DNA of 64,000 nt from Leifsonia sp. 71-9. Lineage in GTDB: Bacteria; Actinomycetota; Actinomycetes; Actinomycetales; Microbacteriaceae. Below the pieces are notes generated by a model that saw only the letters and a list, made by a program, of their open reading frames with translations, ran no database searches and was not told the DNA's origin. Every line of letters begins with the position of its first letter. Position 1 is the stretch's first letter. Below are positions 40,348 to 49,154 of this stretch, in pieces. Location: the NCBI RefSeq assembly GCF_001898805.1, contig NZ_MKVJ01000003.1, forward strand, positions 18,508 through 82,507. Direction: 5' to 3'. The position numbers and the translations under genes are program-made.

Positions 40348-41643
40348 TCACTTGCCGCCGGTCTTGCTGGCGATCATCTTCGCGACCTCGTCCAGCGTCT
40401 CCTTCGTGGAGGCCTTGCCCTGGTAGAGCGCGAGCATCTTGTCGCTGATGTCGCTGGAGAGGCCGGGGACGGACGCCTCGGTGGCGTTGTCCTCGAAGCC
40501 GATGTCGCGCATGTCGAGCAGGGTCTGCGCGTGGGCGGGGTAGCCGTCCAGCACCACCGAGTCGGCGCCTGCGATCGACGGGACGGCGTTGCCGCCGCCC
40601 TTGAGGCGGAAGGTCTGGCCCTGGGCCGAGAGGAAGTTCGTCCAGAACTCGAACGCGGCGTCCTTGTTCTTGGTCTTCGCGTTGATGGCGAGGTAGCTGA
40701 CGGCGACGCCGGTCGGGGCGGGCTTGCCGCTCGGGGTCGGCCACGGCGCCACGTCGTAGTTCTCGGGGTCGCCGGCGGCCTTGACGGTGCCGATCGTGTA
40801 GCGGCCCTGCACGAAGAAGCCGGCCTTGTGCGTGACGAACACGCTGTCGGCGCCCGCGCCCTCCGGGAGGGTGTCGGCGACCACGAAGGTGCCGTCCTGG
40901 AAGTTCTTGGCCAGCACGTCCATCGCCTTCACGCTGGTCGGGTCGGTGTTGGCGACGAACTTCCCGGAGGAGTCGAACGCCGTCCCGCCCTGCGACGAGA
41001 TCCAGCTGTAGTGGGTCGACCAGTAGTTCCAGAACATCGAGCCGGTGAGGCCCGCGTCGTGGAGCTTGGCGTTCATGTCGAGGAAAGCCTCCGTCGTCCA
41101 CTTGCCCTCGGCGGCGAGCGTCGCCGGGTCCTCGGTGACGCCGGCCTTCTTCAGCGCCTCCTTGTCGTACCAGAGGGCGTCGGGGTTGGAGTCGTTGGGC
41201 GCCGCGTAGATCTCGTCGCCCTTCTTCGTGGCCCCGAACAGGCCCTGCGCGAAGTCCTCCGGCTTGGTCTTGCTGGCCGACGAGTTCATGAGCGACGTCA
41301 GCGGCATCAGCGCCTTCGAGTTGACGAACTGGCCGATCTTGTCGTCGCCGATGTAGAAGACGTCGGGGGCGGTGCCGGAGGCCAGCTGCGCGAGCAGCTT
41401 GGTGTGGTAGTCGCTGTAGTCGGCGACCGGCTGGAGCACGACCTTGATGTCGGGGTGCTCCTTCATGAACTGGGTGTCGAATTCCTTGTACCGGGTGAGT
41501 TCCTCCGGGGTGCCCCAGGTGGACCAGACGACGGTCTTGGATCCGCCGCCTCCCGAGCCGGAGCATGCGGCCATGCTGAGAGCCAGTGCGGCTGCCGCCG
41601 TGATGGCCAGCGCCCTTCTCACCGTTGAGTCGACGCGAGACAT
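40348..41643 (-). CDS. ABC sugar-binding lipoprotein
   Basis: The 431-residue protein has a lipoprotein signal (SMAAC lipobox, Cys27) and the class B solute-binding fold of CUT1 systems (TVVWSTWGTPEELTRYKEFD; LASGTAPDVFYIGDDKIGQF; aromatic residues in the ligand cleft such as MFWNYWSTHYSW). It captures an oligosaccharide and delivers it to the two downstream permeases. ATG 41643 has AAGGAACGAGG upstream. The operator at 41681 lies just before it, so it is first in the operon. Confidence 0.93.
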   Translation of the reverse strand: MSRVDSTVRRALAITAAAALALSMAACSGSGGGGSKTVVWSTWGTPEELTRYKEFDTQFMKEHPDIKVVLQPVADYSDYHTKLLAQLASGTAPDVFYIGDDKIGQFVNSKALMPLTSLMNSSASKTKPEDFAQGLFGATKKGDEIYAAPNDSNPDALWYDKEALKKAGVTEDPATLAAEGKWTTEAFLDMNAKLHDAGLTGSMFWNYWSTHYSWISSQGGTAFDSSGKFVANTDPTSVKAMDVLAKNFQDGTFVVADTLPEGAGADSVFVTHKAGFFVQGRYTIGTVKAAGDPENYDVAPWPTPSGKPAPTGVAVSYLAINAKTKNKDAAFEFWTNFLSAQGQTFRLKGGGNAVPSIAGADSVVLDGYPAHAQTLLDMRDIGFEDNATEASVPGLSSDISDKMLALYQGKASTKETLDEVAKMIASKTGGK

Positions 41644-41680
41644 GAGTACCTCGTTCCTTGAGAGTCTCTGCTGTGGTGGT

Positions 41681-41699
41681 CTGTATTCTGTATACAGTA
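41681..41699. promoter_or_regulatory. GntR-type operator upstream of the ABC importer operon
   Basis: This is the same 19-mer as at 35959, CTGTATTCTGTATACAGTA, in the same orientation relative to the minus-strand operon it precedes. It lies 38 bp before the binding-protein ATG and likely overlaps its promoter. The divergent isochorismatase-type gene begins 49 bp away and might also be affected. Confidence 0.8.
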
Positions 41700-41747
41700 G
41701 GCAGCGGAGCGACGCAAGCTTTCAGCTGGGCGAGGTAGTTTATACAT

Positions 41748-42338
41748 GTGAACGATCTCGTCATCGACCCGTCCCGTACCGCGCTGCTCCTCATGGACCT
41801 GCAGCCCTCCATCCTCGCCTCCCTCCCCGACGCCGACGCCTTCCTCGCCGAGCTGCGCCGTGCGCGGGAGGCCGCCCGTGCCGCCGGCGTCACCGTCGGC
41901 TACGTGCGCGTCGCGCTGTCCGAGGAGGACGCGTCCCGCGTCCCCGCCCACTCCCGATTCGTGACCGCCGCCGAGCGCGTGAGCGAGATCGGCCCCGACC
42001 ACCCCGCCGTCTCGGTCGACCCGCGCATCGCGCCCGCCGAGGGGGAGATCGTGGTGCGCAAGTCGCGCTACGGCGCCTTCAGCACCACCGACCTCCACGA
42101 GCAGCTGCAGGCGCTCGGCATCGACACCCTCGTGCTCGCCGGCATCTCGACCAGCGGCGTCGTGCTGTCGACCGCGCGCGACGCGGTGGACAAGGACTAC
42201 CGCCTCGTCGTGCTCTCCGACGGCACCTTCGACCGCGACCCGGAGGTGCACCGCGTCCTGACCGAGAAGGTCTACCCCGCCCAGCAGGCCGCCGTCGTCA
42301 CCATCGACGAGCTGATCGCCGCCCTCCCCGCCGCCTGA
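41748..42338 (+). CDS. Isochorismatase-like cysteine hydrolase family protein, nucleophile Cys absent
   Basis: The 196-residue protein has the isochorismatase-like hydrolase fold: Asp in LLMDLQPSI (about residue 15), the conserved Lys in VVRKSRYGAFSTTDL (about 104) and the cis-peptide region LVLAGISTSGVVLSTARDAV. The usual nucleophilic Cys at this last site is Gly, as in true isochorismatases such as EntB and PhzD, so amidase (nicotinamidase) activity is unlikely. TAGTTT lies 6 nt before GTG 41748, which suggests a leaderless mRNA. It is divergent from the importer operon. Confidence 0.85.
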   Translation: MNDLVIDPSRTALLLMDLQPSILASLPDADAFLAELRRAREAARAAGVTVGYVRVALSEEDASRVPAHSRFVTAAERVSEIGPDHPAVSVDPRIAPAEGEIVVRKSRYGAFSTTDLHEQLQALGIDTLVLAGISTSGVVLSTARDAVDKDYRLVVLSDGTFDRDPEVHRVLTEKVYPAQQAAVVTIDELIAALPAA

Positions 42339-42358
42339 CCGAAGCCGCGACCGCGGAT

Positions 42359-42394
42359 GTCGCCCGTGTCCACCGATCGGCGGACACGGGTGAC
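42359..42394. repeat. 36-bp near-perfect palindrome upstream of the MFS gene
   Basis: The arms GTCGCCCGTGTCC and GGACACGGGTGAC surround the inner palindrome CCGATCGG, with two mismatched pairs. There is no T-run. It lies 20 bp after the isochorismatase-type gene and 48 bp before the MFS ATG, so it may be an operator for a TetR-like regulator or a hairpin terminator. Confidence 0.5.
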
Positions 42395-42442
42395 CACCGG
42401 CCGCCGGTGCCGCGCGCGGGCGCCCGAAGCGAGGCTGGGAGC

Positions 42443-44020
42443 ATGAAACCAGGATCCTCGTCGCGGCTGGCGCTCGCCGGCCTCATCCTCGCCGTCTCCA
42501 TGACGACGATCGACCAGACGATCGTCGCCCTCTCCGCCCCCACCATCCAGCAGAACCTCGGGCTCAGCCACGACGGGATGCAGTGGGCGGTCAACGTCTA
42601 CCTGCTCGCCACCGCCGCGTTCTTCCTGCTCGGCGGCCGGATCGCCGACGTCGTCGGCCACAAGCGGATGGCCCTCATCGGCATCGCCGGCTTCGGCATC
42701 ACCTCGCTGCTCTGCGGCCTGGCCCCGACCGGCGACCTCGCCGAGCCGTGGCTGGTCGCCGCCCGCGCCCTCCAGGGCATCAGCGGCGCCATCATGTTCC
42801 CGGCCGCGATCGGCATCGTGGTCGAGGGCTTCGCCCGTGAGAGCCGCGGCCGCGCGATGGCGATCTTCTTCGCCATCACCGGTGCGATGACCGCCCTCGG
42901 CCCGATCGCCGGCGGCTACCTCACGCAGTGGACGTGGCGCGCGATCTTCTGGGTGAACGTGCCGATCGCCGTCGCCGCGTTCGTGATCGTCGCGATCGCC
43001 GCACGCCCCTCCGCCCCGCGCCGCGAGCGCATCGACTGGCTCGGCGCGCTGGTCGTCGCCGCCGGGATGGGCCTGATCGTCTTCGGCCTGCAGCAGGCGA
43101 GCCCGTGGGGCTGGGGCAGCCCGGCGGTCCTCGGCTCCCTCGTCGCCGGCGCCGCCCTGATCGTCGTGTTCGTGCTCCTCCAGCGCCGTGCCGCGCAGCC
43201 GCTCGTGCAGCTGGCTGCGTTCCGCGACCGCGGGTTCACGCTCTCCACGCTGGCGACGCTGTTCTCGTCGGTCGCGTTCATCGCCACGTTCTTCTTCCTC
43301 AGCGTGTACGGGCAGGTGTCGCTCGGTCTCTCCGCCGGCCTCACCGGGGTGCTCTTCCTCAAGTTCTTCATCGGCTTCGTCGTCGCGAGCCGGGTCGGCT
43401 CGGTGCGGTTCGACAAGTACGGCGCCCGTGGTGTCGTCCTGGTCGGCGGCCTGATCGGGGCGATCGGCTTCGCCTGGCTCGCGCTGAAGGCGACCGACCT
43501 CGACTTCAACGCCGAATCGTTCTTCAACCAGCAGACCTGGCCCATCGCGATCGCGGGCGCCGGCATCGGCCTGATGTTCTCGGCGGTCTCGACGGATGCG
43601 GTGAACCGCGCGATCGGCGCCAGCTACGGCGAGGTGACGGCCATCTCGCAGACGATGAAGAACTTCGGCGGCGCGCTCGGCCTGGCCGTGTTCACGACCA
43701 TCGTCACCTCCCGGCTCACCGACCTGCTCACCGCGTCGTTCGAGAAGATCGGCGGCACCGCAGCGGACGCGCAGAGTGCGGTCGACCGCATCAGCGGCGC
43801 CTCGGGAGACGGCGGCTCGCTCGCGAAGCTGCCGACCGCCGTGCGCGACCAGATCATGCACGCCGTGGCCTCCGACTACGCCGGAGCCGTGCAGTGGGCG
43901 TTCTGGGGCATGGCCGGCGCGATGCTGATCGTCGCCGTCATCGGGGTGTTCTACCCGGCCGGCCGCACCTCGGTCGCGGAGGCCTCCGCCGCTCAGCCGG
44001 AGCGAGCGGCTACAGTCTGA
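42443..44020 (+). CDS. MFS drug/metabolite exporter, DHA2 (EmrB/QacA) type
   Basis: The 525-residue protein has about 14 membrane segments and DHA2 motifs: TTIDQTIVALSAPTIQQNLG in helix 1, LGGRIADVVGHKRM in loop 2-3, and motif C GAMTALGPIAGGYL in helix 5. It would export a hydrophobic compound using the proton gradient. The substrate is unknown. The two-component system follows directly: the kinase GTG lies 2 bp after its stop, with a promoter hexamer inside its last codons. Confidence 0.9.
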   Translation: MKPGSSSRLALAGLILAVSMTTIDQTIVALSAPTIQQNLGLSHDGMQWAVNVYLLATAAFFLLGGRIADVVGHKRMALIGIAGFGITSLLCGLAPTGDLAEPWLVAARALQGISGAIMFPAAIGIVVEGFARESRGRAMAIFFAITGAMTALGPIAGGYLTQWTWRAIFWVNVPIAVAAFVIVAIAARPSAPRRERIDWLGALVVAAGMGLIVFGLQQASPWGWGSPAVLGSLVAGAALIVVFVLLQRRAAQPLVQLAAFRDRGFTLSTLATLFSSVAFIATFFFLSVYGQVSLGLSAGLTGVLFLKFFIGFVVASRVGSVRFDKYGARGVVLVGGLIGAIGFAWLALKATDLDFNAESFFNQQTWPIAIAGAGIGLMFSAVSTDAVNRAIGASYGEVTAISQTMKNFGGALGLAVFTTIVTSRLTDLLTASFEKIGGTAADAQSAVDRISGASGDGGSLAKLPTAVRDQIMHAVASDYAGAVQWAFWGMAGAMLIVAVIGVFYPAGRTSVAEASAAQPERAATV

Positions 44021-44022
44021 CC

Positions 44023-45273
44023 GTGCAACAGCAGCGCAGCACCGACAGCGAGTTCCTCGAGTTCCGGGCCTGGCTCGTCTACTCGGCCGCGGCCACGGTC
44101 GCCACCGTCGTGATCATCCTGGCGAACCCGTACACCGGGCTCGTCAAGTCGATCGCGTCGGCGGCGATCGTGCTCGCGCTGCTCCCGCTGTTCTGGTCGG
44201 TGGTGCGTCGCGGCTCCGTGCCGGACGACTCGCCCCGCTCGATCGTCTACTGCCTCGTCGCGACCGCCGCCTACCTGGTCGCGCTCTCCCTGAGCGACTG
44301 GGCGAACGTCGCCCTGTTCGTCCTGTCGCCGCAGTTCTTCCTGCTGCTGTCGTTCTACCCCGCGGCCATCGCGATCGTCCTGGTCAATGCGGGAGGGGTC
44401 GTGGTGCGCTGGGCGATCGGCGACATCCCGCCCGTCTCGATCGTCGACGTCTCCGGGATGACGCTGCTGCTCATCGCCTTCTCGATCTTCTTCGGCCACC
44501 GCGTCGCCGCCGTCAGCAAGCAGAGCGCCGAGCGCGGCCGGCTCATCGACCGGCTGCGGCAGCAGCAGAACGAGATCGCGCAGCTCTCCGAGCAGCAGGG
44601 CGCGGCGGCCGAGCGGGAGCGCATCGCCCGCGAGATGCACGACACCCTCGCCCAGGGCTTCACGAGCATCGTCACGCTCGGGCACGCGGTGCAGGGCGAG
44701 CTCGACGCCGATCCCGCCGCCGCCCGCCGGCACGTGGAGCTGATGACCGAGACCGCGCAGGAGAACCTCCAGGAGTCCCGGCGCATCATCGCGGCCATGA
44801 CGCCGGGGAGGCTGAACGGCTCGCCGCTGCCCGAGGTGCTCGAGCGGGTCGTCGCCCGCTTCGCGGAGGAGAGCGGCGTCAGCGCCGGCTTCGTCGTGGA
44901 CGGGCGAGCGCGTCCGGCGCCGCCCGCCGTCGACGTGGTCGCCCTGCGGCTGCTGCAGGAGTCGCTCTCGAACGTGCGCAAGCACGCCGCGGCGCGCACC
45001 GTGGACGTCGAGCTCGCCTACCTGCCCGACGCGGTGCGCCTGCGCGTGACCGACGACGGGCGCGGGTTCGACCGCGACGCCCCGCGCGGAGGCTACGGGC
45101 TCGACGGGATGGCGGCGCGTGTCCGCGAGGCCGGCGGCCGGTTCACGGTCGAGTCGACGCCGGGCCTCGGCACCGGCATCACGGCGGAGCTGCCCGCCCC
45201 GGCCGTCACCGCGCCCGATCCCGCCGCGTCCGCGCCCACCGCGCCCAGCGCCCCCACCGAGGAGTCCGCATGA
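44023..45273 (+). CDS. Sensor histidine kinase, NarL-type two-component system
   Basis: The 416-residue protein has four to five membrane helices (about 15-160), a coiled coil, a HisKA_3 dimerisation domain with His206 in AREMHDTLAQGF, and an HATPase domain (LLQESLSNVRKHAAA; VTDDGRGFD; GGYGLDGMAARV). The sensor part is membrane-embedded, so it may detect membrane or envelope changes. A Pro/Ala-rich tail ends it. TACAGT lies 6 nt before GTG 44023. The regulator gene overlaps by four bases. Confidence 0.93.
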   Translation: MQQQRSTDSEFLEFRAWLVYSAAATVATVVIILANPYTGLVKSIASAAIVLALLPLFWSVVRRGSVPDDSPRSIVYCLVATAAYLVALSLSDWANVALFVLSPQFFLLLSFYPAAIAIVLVNAGGVVVRWAIGDIPPVSIVDVSGMTLLLIAFSIFFGHRVAAVSKQSAERGRLIDRLRQQQNEIAQLSEQQGAAAERERIAREMHDTLAQGFTSIVTLGHAVQGELDADPAAARRHVELMTETAQENLQESRRIIAAMTPGRLNGSPLPEVLERVVARFAEESGVSAGFVVDGRARPAPPAVDVVALRLLQESLSNVRKHAAARTVDVELAYLPDAVRLRVTDDGRGFDRDAPRGGYGLDGMAARVREAGGRFTVESTPGLGTGITAELPAPAVTAPDPAASAPTAPSAPTEESA

Positions 45274-45908
45274 TCCGCATCGTCCTGGCCGACGACCACC
45301 CCGTCGTCCGCGAAGGCATCCGCGGGATGCTGACCGGGTACGACGACATCGACGTGGTCGGGCAGGCCGCCAGCGGCCCGGAGGCCGTCGACCTCGTCGC
45401 CGCGCTCCACCCCGACCTCGTGCTCATGGACCTGCGGATGCCGGGCGGCGACGGCGTCGCGGCGACCCGCGCGATCACGGCCTCCCATCCCGCCACCCGC
45501 GTCGTCGTGCTCACGACCTACGAGACCGACCAGGACATCCTCCGCGCCATCGAGGCCGGCGCGAGCGGCTACCTGCTGAAGGACATCGCCCCGGCCGAGC
45601 TCGCCCGCTCCGTGCGCGCGGCCGCCACGGGGGAGACGGTGCTCGCCACCTCCGCCGCCTCCGCCCTGCTCGGGAGGCTGCGCGGCGGCGCCCCGGCCGC
45701 CCCTGCCCTCTCGCCGCAGGAGGTGAAGGTGCTGCGGCTCGCCGCGGACGGGCGCACCAACGCCGCCATCGGCGCGGAGCTCTTCATCGGCGAGGCCACC
45801 GTCAAGACCTACCTGAGCCGCGCGTACGAGAAGCTCGGCGCCTCCGACCGGACCTCGGCCGTGCGGCGTGCCCTGGAGCTCGGTCTGCTCGATGACGGGC
45901 CAGAATGA
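45270..45908 (+). CDS. Response regulator, NarL/FixJ family
   Basis: The 212-residue protein has a receiver domain with Asp8/Asp9, phospho-acceptor Asp54 (LVLMDLRMPGG), a conserved Thr and Lys (LLKDI), and a LuxR-type helix-turn-helix (about 147-205; ALSPQEVKVLRLAADGRTNA). It is the partner of the adjacent kinase. Targets are unknown; the upstream MFS exporter gene is a likely candidate by proximity. Confidence 0.94.
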   Translation: MIRIVLADDHPVVREGIRGMLTGYDDIDVVGQAASGPEAVDLVAALHPDLVLMDLRMPGGDGVAATRAITASHPATRVVVLTTYETDQDILRAIEAGASGYLLKDIAPAELARSVRAAATGETVLATSAASALLGRLRGGAPAAPALSPQEVKVLRLAADGRTNAAIGAELFIGEATVKTYLSRAYEKLGASDRTSAVRRALELGLLDDGPE

Positions 45909-45912
45909 GCGC

Positions 45913-46536
45913 ATGGCAGCGGTGAGGACGGAGCGCGGGCTCGATCGGCTCGTCAACTTCTCCGACGCCACCGTGGCGATCGCGATCACCCTGCTGATCC
46001 TGCCGCTCGTCGATCAGGCCGATGACGCGGCGAGGGACATCGGAGCCTGGATCGGCGCCAACTACTGGGAGCTGATCGCCTTCGGCGTCTCGTTCCTGGT
46101 GATCGCCCGGTTCTGGATCACGCACCACCGCATCTTCGAGTGGGTCGCCAGCTACGACGTCCGCGTCATCTGGCTGAACTTCGCCTGGCTGCTGGCCATC
46201 GTGATCATGCCCTTCACGACCAACGTGCTCGCCGCGAGCAACTCCGGCCAGCCCGCCGTCTACGCGCTGTACATCGGCAACATGCTCCTCGCGTCGCTGT
46301 CGATGCAGTTCATCGCCGTCGTGCTGCGACGCTCGCCCGAGCTCGTGCGCGAGGACGCGAAGGAGTCGATGGCCCCGGGCACCGGCTGGATCGCCGACGC
46401 CTTGCTCTTCGCCGCGCTGGTGCTCGCCGTGCTCTTCCCGAAGGTCGGCATCTGGTGGCTCTTCGTGCTCTTCCTGCAGGGGCCGATCGTCGGGGTGCTG
46501 AAGGCCGTGCGCGGGCGCCGCGGCAGCGTCTCCTGA
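45913..46536 (+). CDS. TMEM175-family potassium channel-like protein (DUF1211)
   Basis: The 207-residue protein has six membrane helices and the diagnostic first-helix motif RLVNFSDATVAIAITLLILPL-like (RxxxFSD, about residues 8-15). Bacterial TMEM175 proteins are K+-selective channels of four subunits. The ATG at 45913 is chosen; another ATG at 45892 overlaps the regulator gene and would add seven residues. It has no ribosome site of note and no functional link to its neighbours. Confidence 0.88.
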   Translation: MAAVRTERGLDRLVNFSDATVAIAITLLILPLVDQADDAARDIGAWIGANYWELIAFGVSFLVIARFWITHHRIFEWVASYDVRVIWLNFAWLLAIVIMPFTTNVLAASNSGQPAVYALYIGNMLLASLSMQFIAVVLRRSPELVREDAKESMAPGTGWIADALLFAALVLAVLFPKVGIWWLFVLFLQGPIVGVLKAVRGRRGSVS

Positions 46537-46564
46537 GAGACCTTTCAGATAACAGCCTCCGGGA

Positions 46565-46586
46565 GTTCACGGGCGGTTCACGTGCG
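46565..46586 (+). promoter_or_regulatory. PHO box (PhoP site) upstream of alkaline phosphatase
   Basis: Two direct 11-nt repeats, GTTCACGGGCG and GTTCACGTGCG, match the actinobacterial PhoP-unit form. They lie 44 bp before the ATG of a phosphatase gene, where a phosphate-starvation activator is expected. Confidence 0.8.
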
Positions 46587-46630
46587 GCCGCTGGGCTGGT
46601 CGGGCCTCACCGACCGAAAGGACCTCCCGC

Positions 46631-48514
46631 ATGTCCCGTCTCCGCTCCCGGCTCCGCGCCGGAGCCGTGCTCGTCGCCGCCGGCGGCGTGCTCGCGGCCG
46701 CGCTGCTCCCGACCTCAGCGCTCGCCGCCACCTCCGACAACGGCGGCGCCGCCCGCAACCCCGACGACTCGACCGCCGCGCTGCGCCAGTCGATCGTCAA
46801 CGGCCCGGCCAAGAACGTCATCCTGCTGATCGGCGACGGGATGGGCGACAGCGAGATCACGGTCGCGCGCAACTACCAGTACGGTGCCGCCGGCATGCTC
46901 CCGGGCATCGACGCCCTCCCGCTGACCGGCCAGTACACCACGTACTCGCTCTACAAGGACGGCCCGAACAAGGGCAAGCCGGACTACGTCCCCGACTCCG
47001 CCGCGACGGGCACCGCCTGGGCCACCGGCACCAAGACGTACGACAACGCCGTGTCCGTCGACATCGACGGCGCGCCGCAGGCCACCCTGCTCGAGCTCGC
47101 GCGCGCCAACGGCCTCCGCACCGGCAACGTGAGCACCGCCGAGATCCAGGATGCGACCCCCGCGGTCCAGGTCGCGCACGTCGGCGCCCGCTCCTGCTAC
47201 GGCCCCGACAGCGCGAGCTGCGGCGCGGACGCGCTCGACAAGGGCGGTCTCGGCTCCATCAGCGAGCAGCTCCTCGACGCGCGTGCCGATGTCACGCTCG
47301 GCGGCGGATCGACCTCCTTCACGCAGAAGGCCAAGGCCGGAGAGTGGAAGGACCAGACCCTCTTCGACCAGGCCAAGGACCGCGGCTACCAGGTCGTCGG
47401 CGACGCCGCGGGACTGTCGGCCGTCACGGCGGCGGACCAGCAGAAGCCGCTTCTCGGACTCTTCACCCCCGGCAACTTCCCGACCCGGTACGCCTCCACC
47501 ACGGCGACCGTCGGCGGCGCCGACGCGGCACCGGTCACCTGCACCCCCAACGCGGACCGGCTGGCATCGGACCTCTCGCTCTCCTCGCTCACCAACAAGG
47601 CGATCTCGCTGCTCGACCGCTCCGGGAGCGCCGGCTTCTTCCTGCAGGTGGAGGGCGCGAGCATCGACAAGCGCGACCACTCGGCCGACGCCTGCGGCCA
47701 GATCGGTGAGACCGTCGACCTCGACGAGGCGGTCCAGGCCGCCCTCGCCTTCGCGAAGAAGGACGGCAACACCCTCGTCATCGTGACGGCCGACCACGCC
47801 CACACCAGCCAGATCGTGGACAGCACCCCGCCGGCCACGCTCAGCACGGCGCTCACCACGGCCGACGGCACCGTCATGAAGGTCGCCTACGGCACGGCCG
47901 CGGCCGGCGGCTCGCAGCAGCACACCGGTTCGCAGCTGCGGGTGGCCGGATACGGTCCCGGCGCGGCGGACGTCGTCGGGCTGACCGACCAGACGGACAC
48001 CTTCTTCACCATCGCGCGTGCGCTGAAGCTCGAGCGCAGCTACACCGCCCTGAGCGCGGGCGCGACGGTCTCGCTCCTGGCGACGACGGTGAAGCCGGGC
48101 GACCCGCTGGCGATCTCGCTCGCCGGCTTCAAGGGCGACCGTCAGGTCTCGGGCGTCGTCCAGTCCGACCCGGTCGCGCTGCCGCGGACCGACGTCATCG
48201 GCGGAGCGTCGACCATCGCCGCCGTCGCGCCGACCGAGCTCGGCCGGCACACCATCACGGTGACCGGAGCCCAGAGCGGCAAGGCCGTGGTCCTGGCCTT
48301 CGAGGTCACCGCGGACGGTCAGCCGACGGGCACGCTCCCGGCGGCCGGCGGTTCGGGTTCCGGAACGGGCACCGCGGCCGGCTCGTCGGCGGGCGCCCTC
48401 GCCTCCACCGGAGCCGTCGTGGCGCCGATCCTGGTGATCGCGCTGGCCCTGCTGATCGCGGGCTACCTGCTGTTCGGCCGCGGTCGTCGCCTGGGCGACC
48501 TCCCGCGCGCCTGA
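46631..48514 (+). CDS. phoA: Alkaline phosphatase, secreted and wall- or membrane-anchored
   Basis: The 627-residue protein has a Sec signal (cleavage near ALA-A32), metal ligands Asp69 (LIGDGMGD) and later TADHAHTSQ, and nucleophile Ser123 in [12 protein letters not shown]-terminal domain (about 440-570) precedes a Gly/Ser linker and ASTGA, a membrane helix and an Arg-rich tail, resembling a class E sortase signal (LAxTG). It releases phosphate from organic esters outside the cell. The PHO box upstream indicates PhoP control. AAAGGACC lies 8 nt before the ATG. Confidence 0.93.
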   Translation: MSRLRSRLRAGAVLVAAGGVLAAALLPTSALAATSDNGGAARNPDDSTAALRQSIVNGPAKNVILLIGDGMGDSEITVARNYQYGAAGMLPGIDALPLTGQYTTYSLYKDGPNKGKPDYVPDSAATGTAWATGTKTYDNAVSVDIDGAPQATLLELARANGLRTGNVSTAEIQDATPAVQVAHVGARSCYGPDSASCGADALDKGGLGSISEQLLDARADVTLGGGSTSFTQKAKAGEWKDQTLFDQAKDRGYQVVGDAAGLSAVTAADQQKPLLGLFTPGNFPTRYASTTATVGGADAAPVTCTPNADRLASDLSLSSLTNKAISLLDRSGSAGFFLQVEGASIDKRDHSADACGQIGETVDLDEAVQAALAFAKKDGNTLVIVTADHAHTSQIVDSTPPATLSTALTTADGTVMKVAYGTAAAGGSQQHTGSQLRVAGYGPGAADVVGLTDQTDTFFTIARALKLERSYTALSAGATVSLLATTVKPGDPLAISLAGFKGDRQVSGVVQSDPVALPRTDVIGGASTIAAVAPTELGRHTITVTGAQSGKAVVLAFEVTADGQPTGTLPAAGGSGSGTGTAAGSSAGALASTGAVVAPILVIALALLIAGYLLFGRGRRLGDLPRA

Positions 48515-48535
48515 CCGTCGCGCAAAGCCTTCGCG

Positions 48536-48583
48536 CGATGCCGTCACGCCGCTCCGGGCCTCCGGGGTGGCGCGACGGCATCG
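48536..48583. terminator. Palindrome after the alkaline phosphatase gene
   Basis: CGATGCCGTC (48536-48545) pairs with GACGGCATCG (48574-48583), with CGCC/GGCG and CCGG pairing inside. It lies 22 bp after the stop and before the next gene's promoter (TACTGT at 48591). The lack of a T-run fits the other palindromes in this window. Confidence 0.55.
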
Positions 48584-48624
48584 TGCGGTCTACTGTCTGC
48601 CGCAGACGGATTCAGGAGGACCGG

Positions 48625-48792
48625 ATGCGCTTCAAGACTTTTCTCGTTCTGATCGGGATCGCCGTGGCCTACGTGCTGGGCGCGCGAGCGGGCCGCGAAC
48701 GCTATCAGCAGATCGTGGGCGCGGTGTCCTCGTTCTGGAACGACCCGAACGTGAAGAAGACGCGCAAGAAGATCAAGAAGGCGACCCGCTAG
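48625..48792 (+). CDS. Small membrane protein, YtxH-like
   Basis: The 55-residue protein has one N-terminal membrane helix (FLVLIGIAVAYVLGARAGR) and a basic tail with Lys-rich heptads (VKKTRKKIKKATR). The GxRAGRERY segment is typical of YtxH-like small proteins, some of which are stress induced. An excellent AGGAGGA site precedes the ATG. The function is unknown. Confidence 0.8.
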   Translation: MRFKTFLVLIGIAVAYVLGARAGRERYQQIVGAVSSFWNDPNVKKTRKKIKKATR

Positions 48793-48816
48793 GCCGCCTC
48801 CCGCCCTCAGCCGCTC

Positions 48817-49044
48817 TTACGGCTCGTCGGTGTCGGTGTCGGTGTACTCGCCCTGCGGGGCGTCGGCCGCCTCGTCGACGTCCGTGTACGTGCCCTCGAC
48901 GTCGGTCTCGGGGCCGCGGTTGTCCTCGGTCTCCGTGTACTGGCCGTGGACGGTGCGCTCGTGGGGGCCTTCGCCGTCGACCTCGGTGTAGCTGCCCTCG
49001 AGGTCTTCGCGCGGCTCGTCGGCCCGGTCTGCTGGGGTGCTCAT
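48817..49044 (-). CDS. Small acidic repeat protein
   Basis: The 75-residue protein is very acidic and made of four repeats of about 14 residues, each with G-x-Y-T-(E/D)-x-(D/E): GSYTEVD, GQYTETE, GTYTDVD and GEYTDTD. It has no membrane segment or Cys and is probably disordered. TAATGT lies 7 nt before the ATG, so its mRNA may be leaderless. No function is known; similar repeated Tyr-Thr-acid units could be phosphorylation sites or metal ligands, which is speculation. Confidence 0.7.
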   Translation of the reverse strand: MSTPADRADEPREDLEGSYTEVDGEGPHERTVHGQYTETEDNRGPETDVEGTYTDVDEAADAPQGEYTDTDTDEP

Positions 49045-49154
49045 GGTGCAGACATTACGCCCCGCAGGCCGCGAGGTGTAGAGCGGCGTCGATTCGGCAC
49101 GGATGCTCAGGCTGGCCGCGCATCCTCGCCGGGCGGTACCCTGCGCGCGTCGGC

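Noticed and set aside
41748..42338. Annotation as nicotinamidase.
   Set aside because: The nucleophile Cys of amidase members is Gly here, which fits isochorismatase-type enzymes instead.
48567..49154. In-frame upstream extension of the large membrane protein to 48567.
   Set aside because: It crosses the small YtxH-like gene and the acidic repeat gene in other frames and encodes Arg/Cys-rich filler; ribosome sites support 49155 or 49173.
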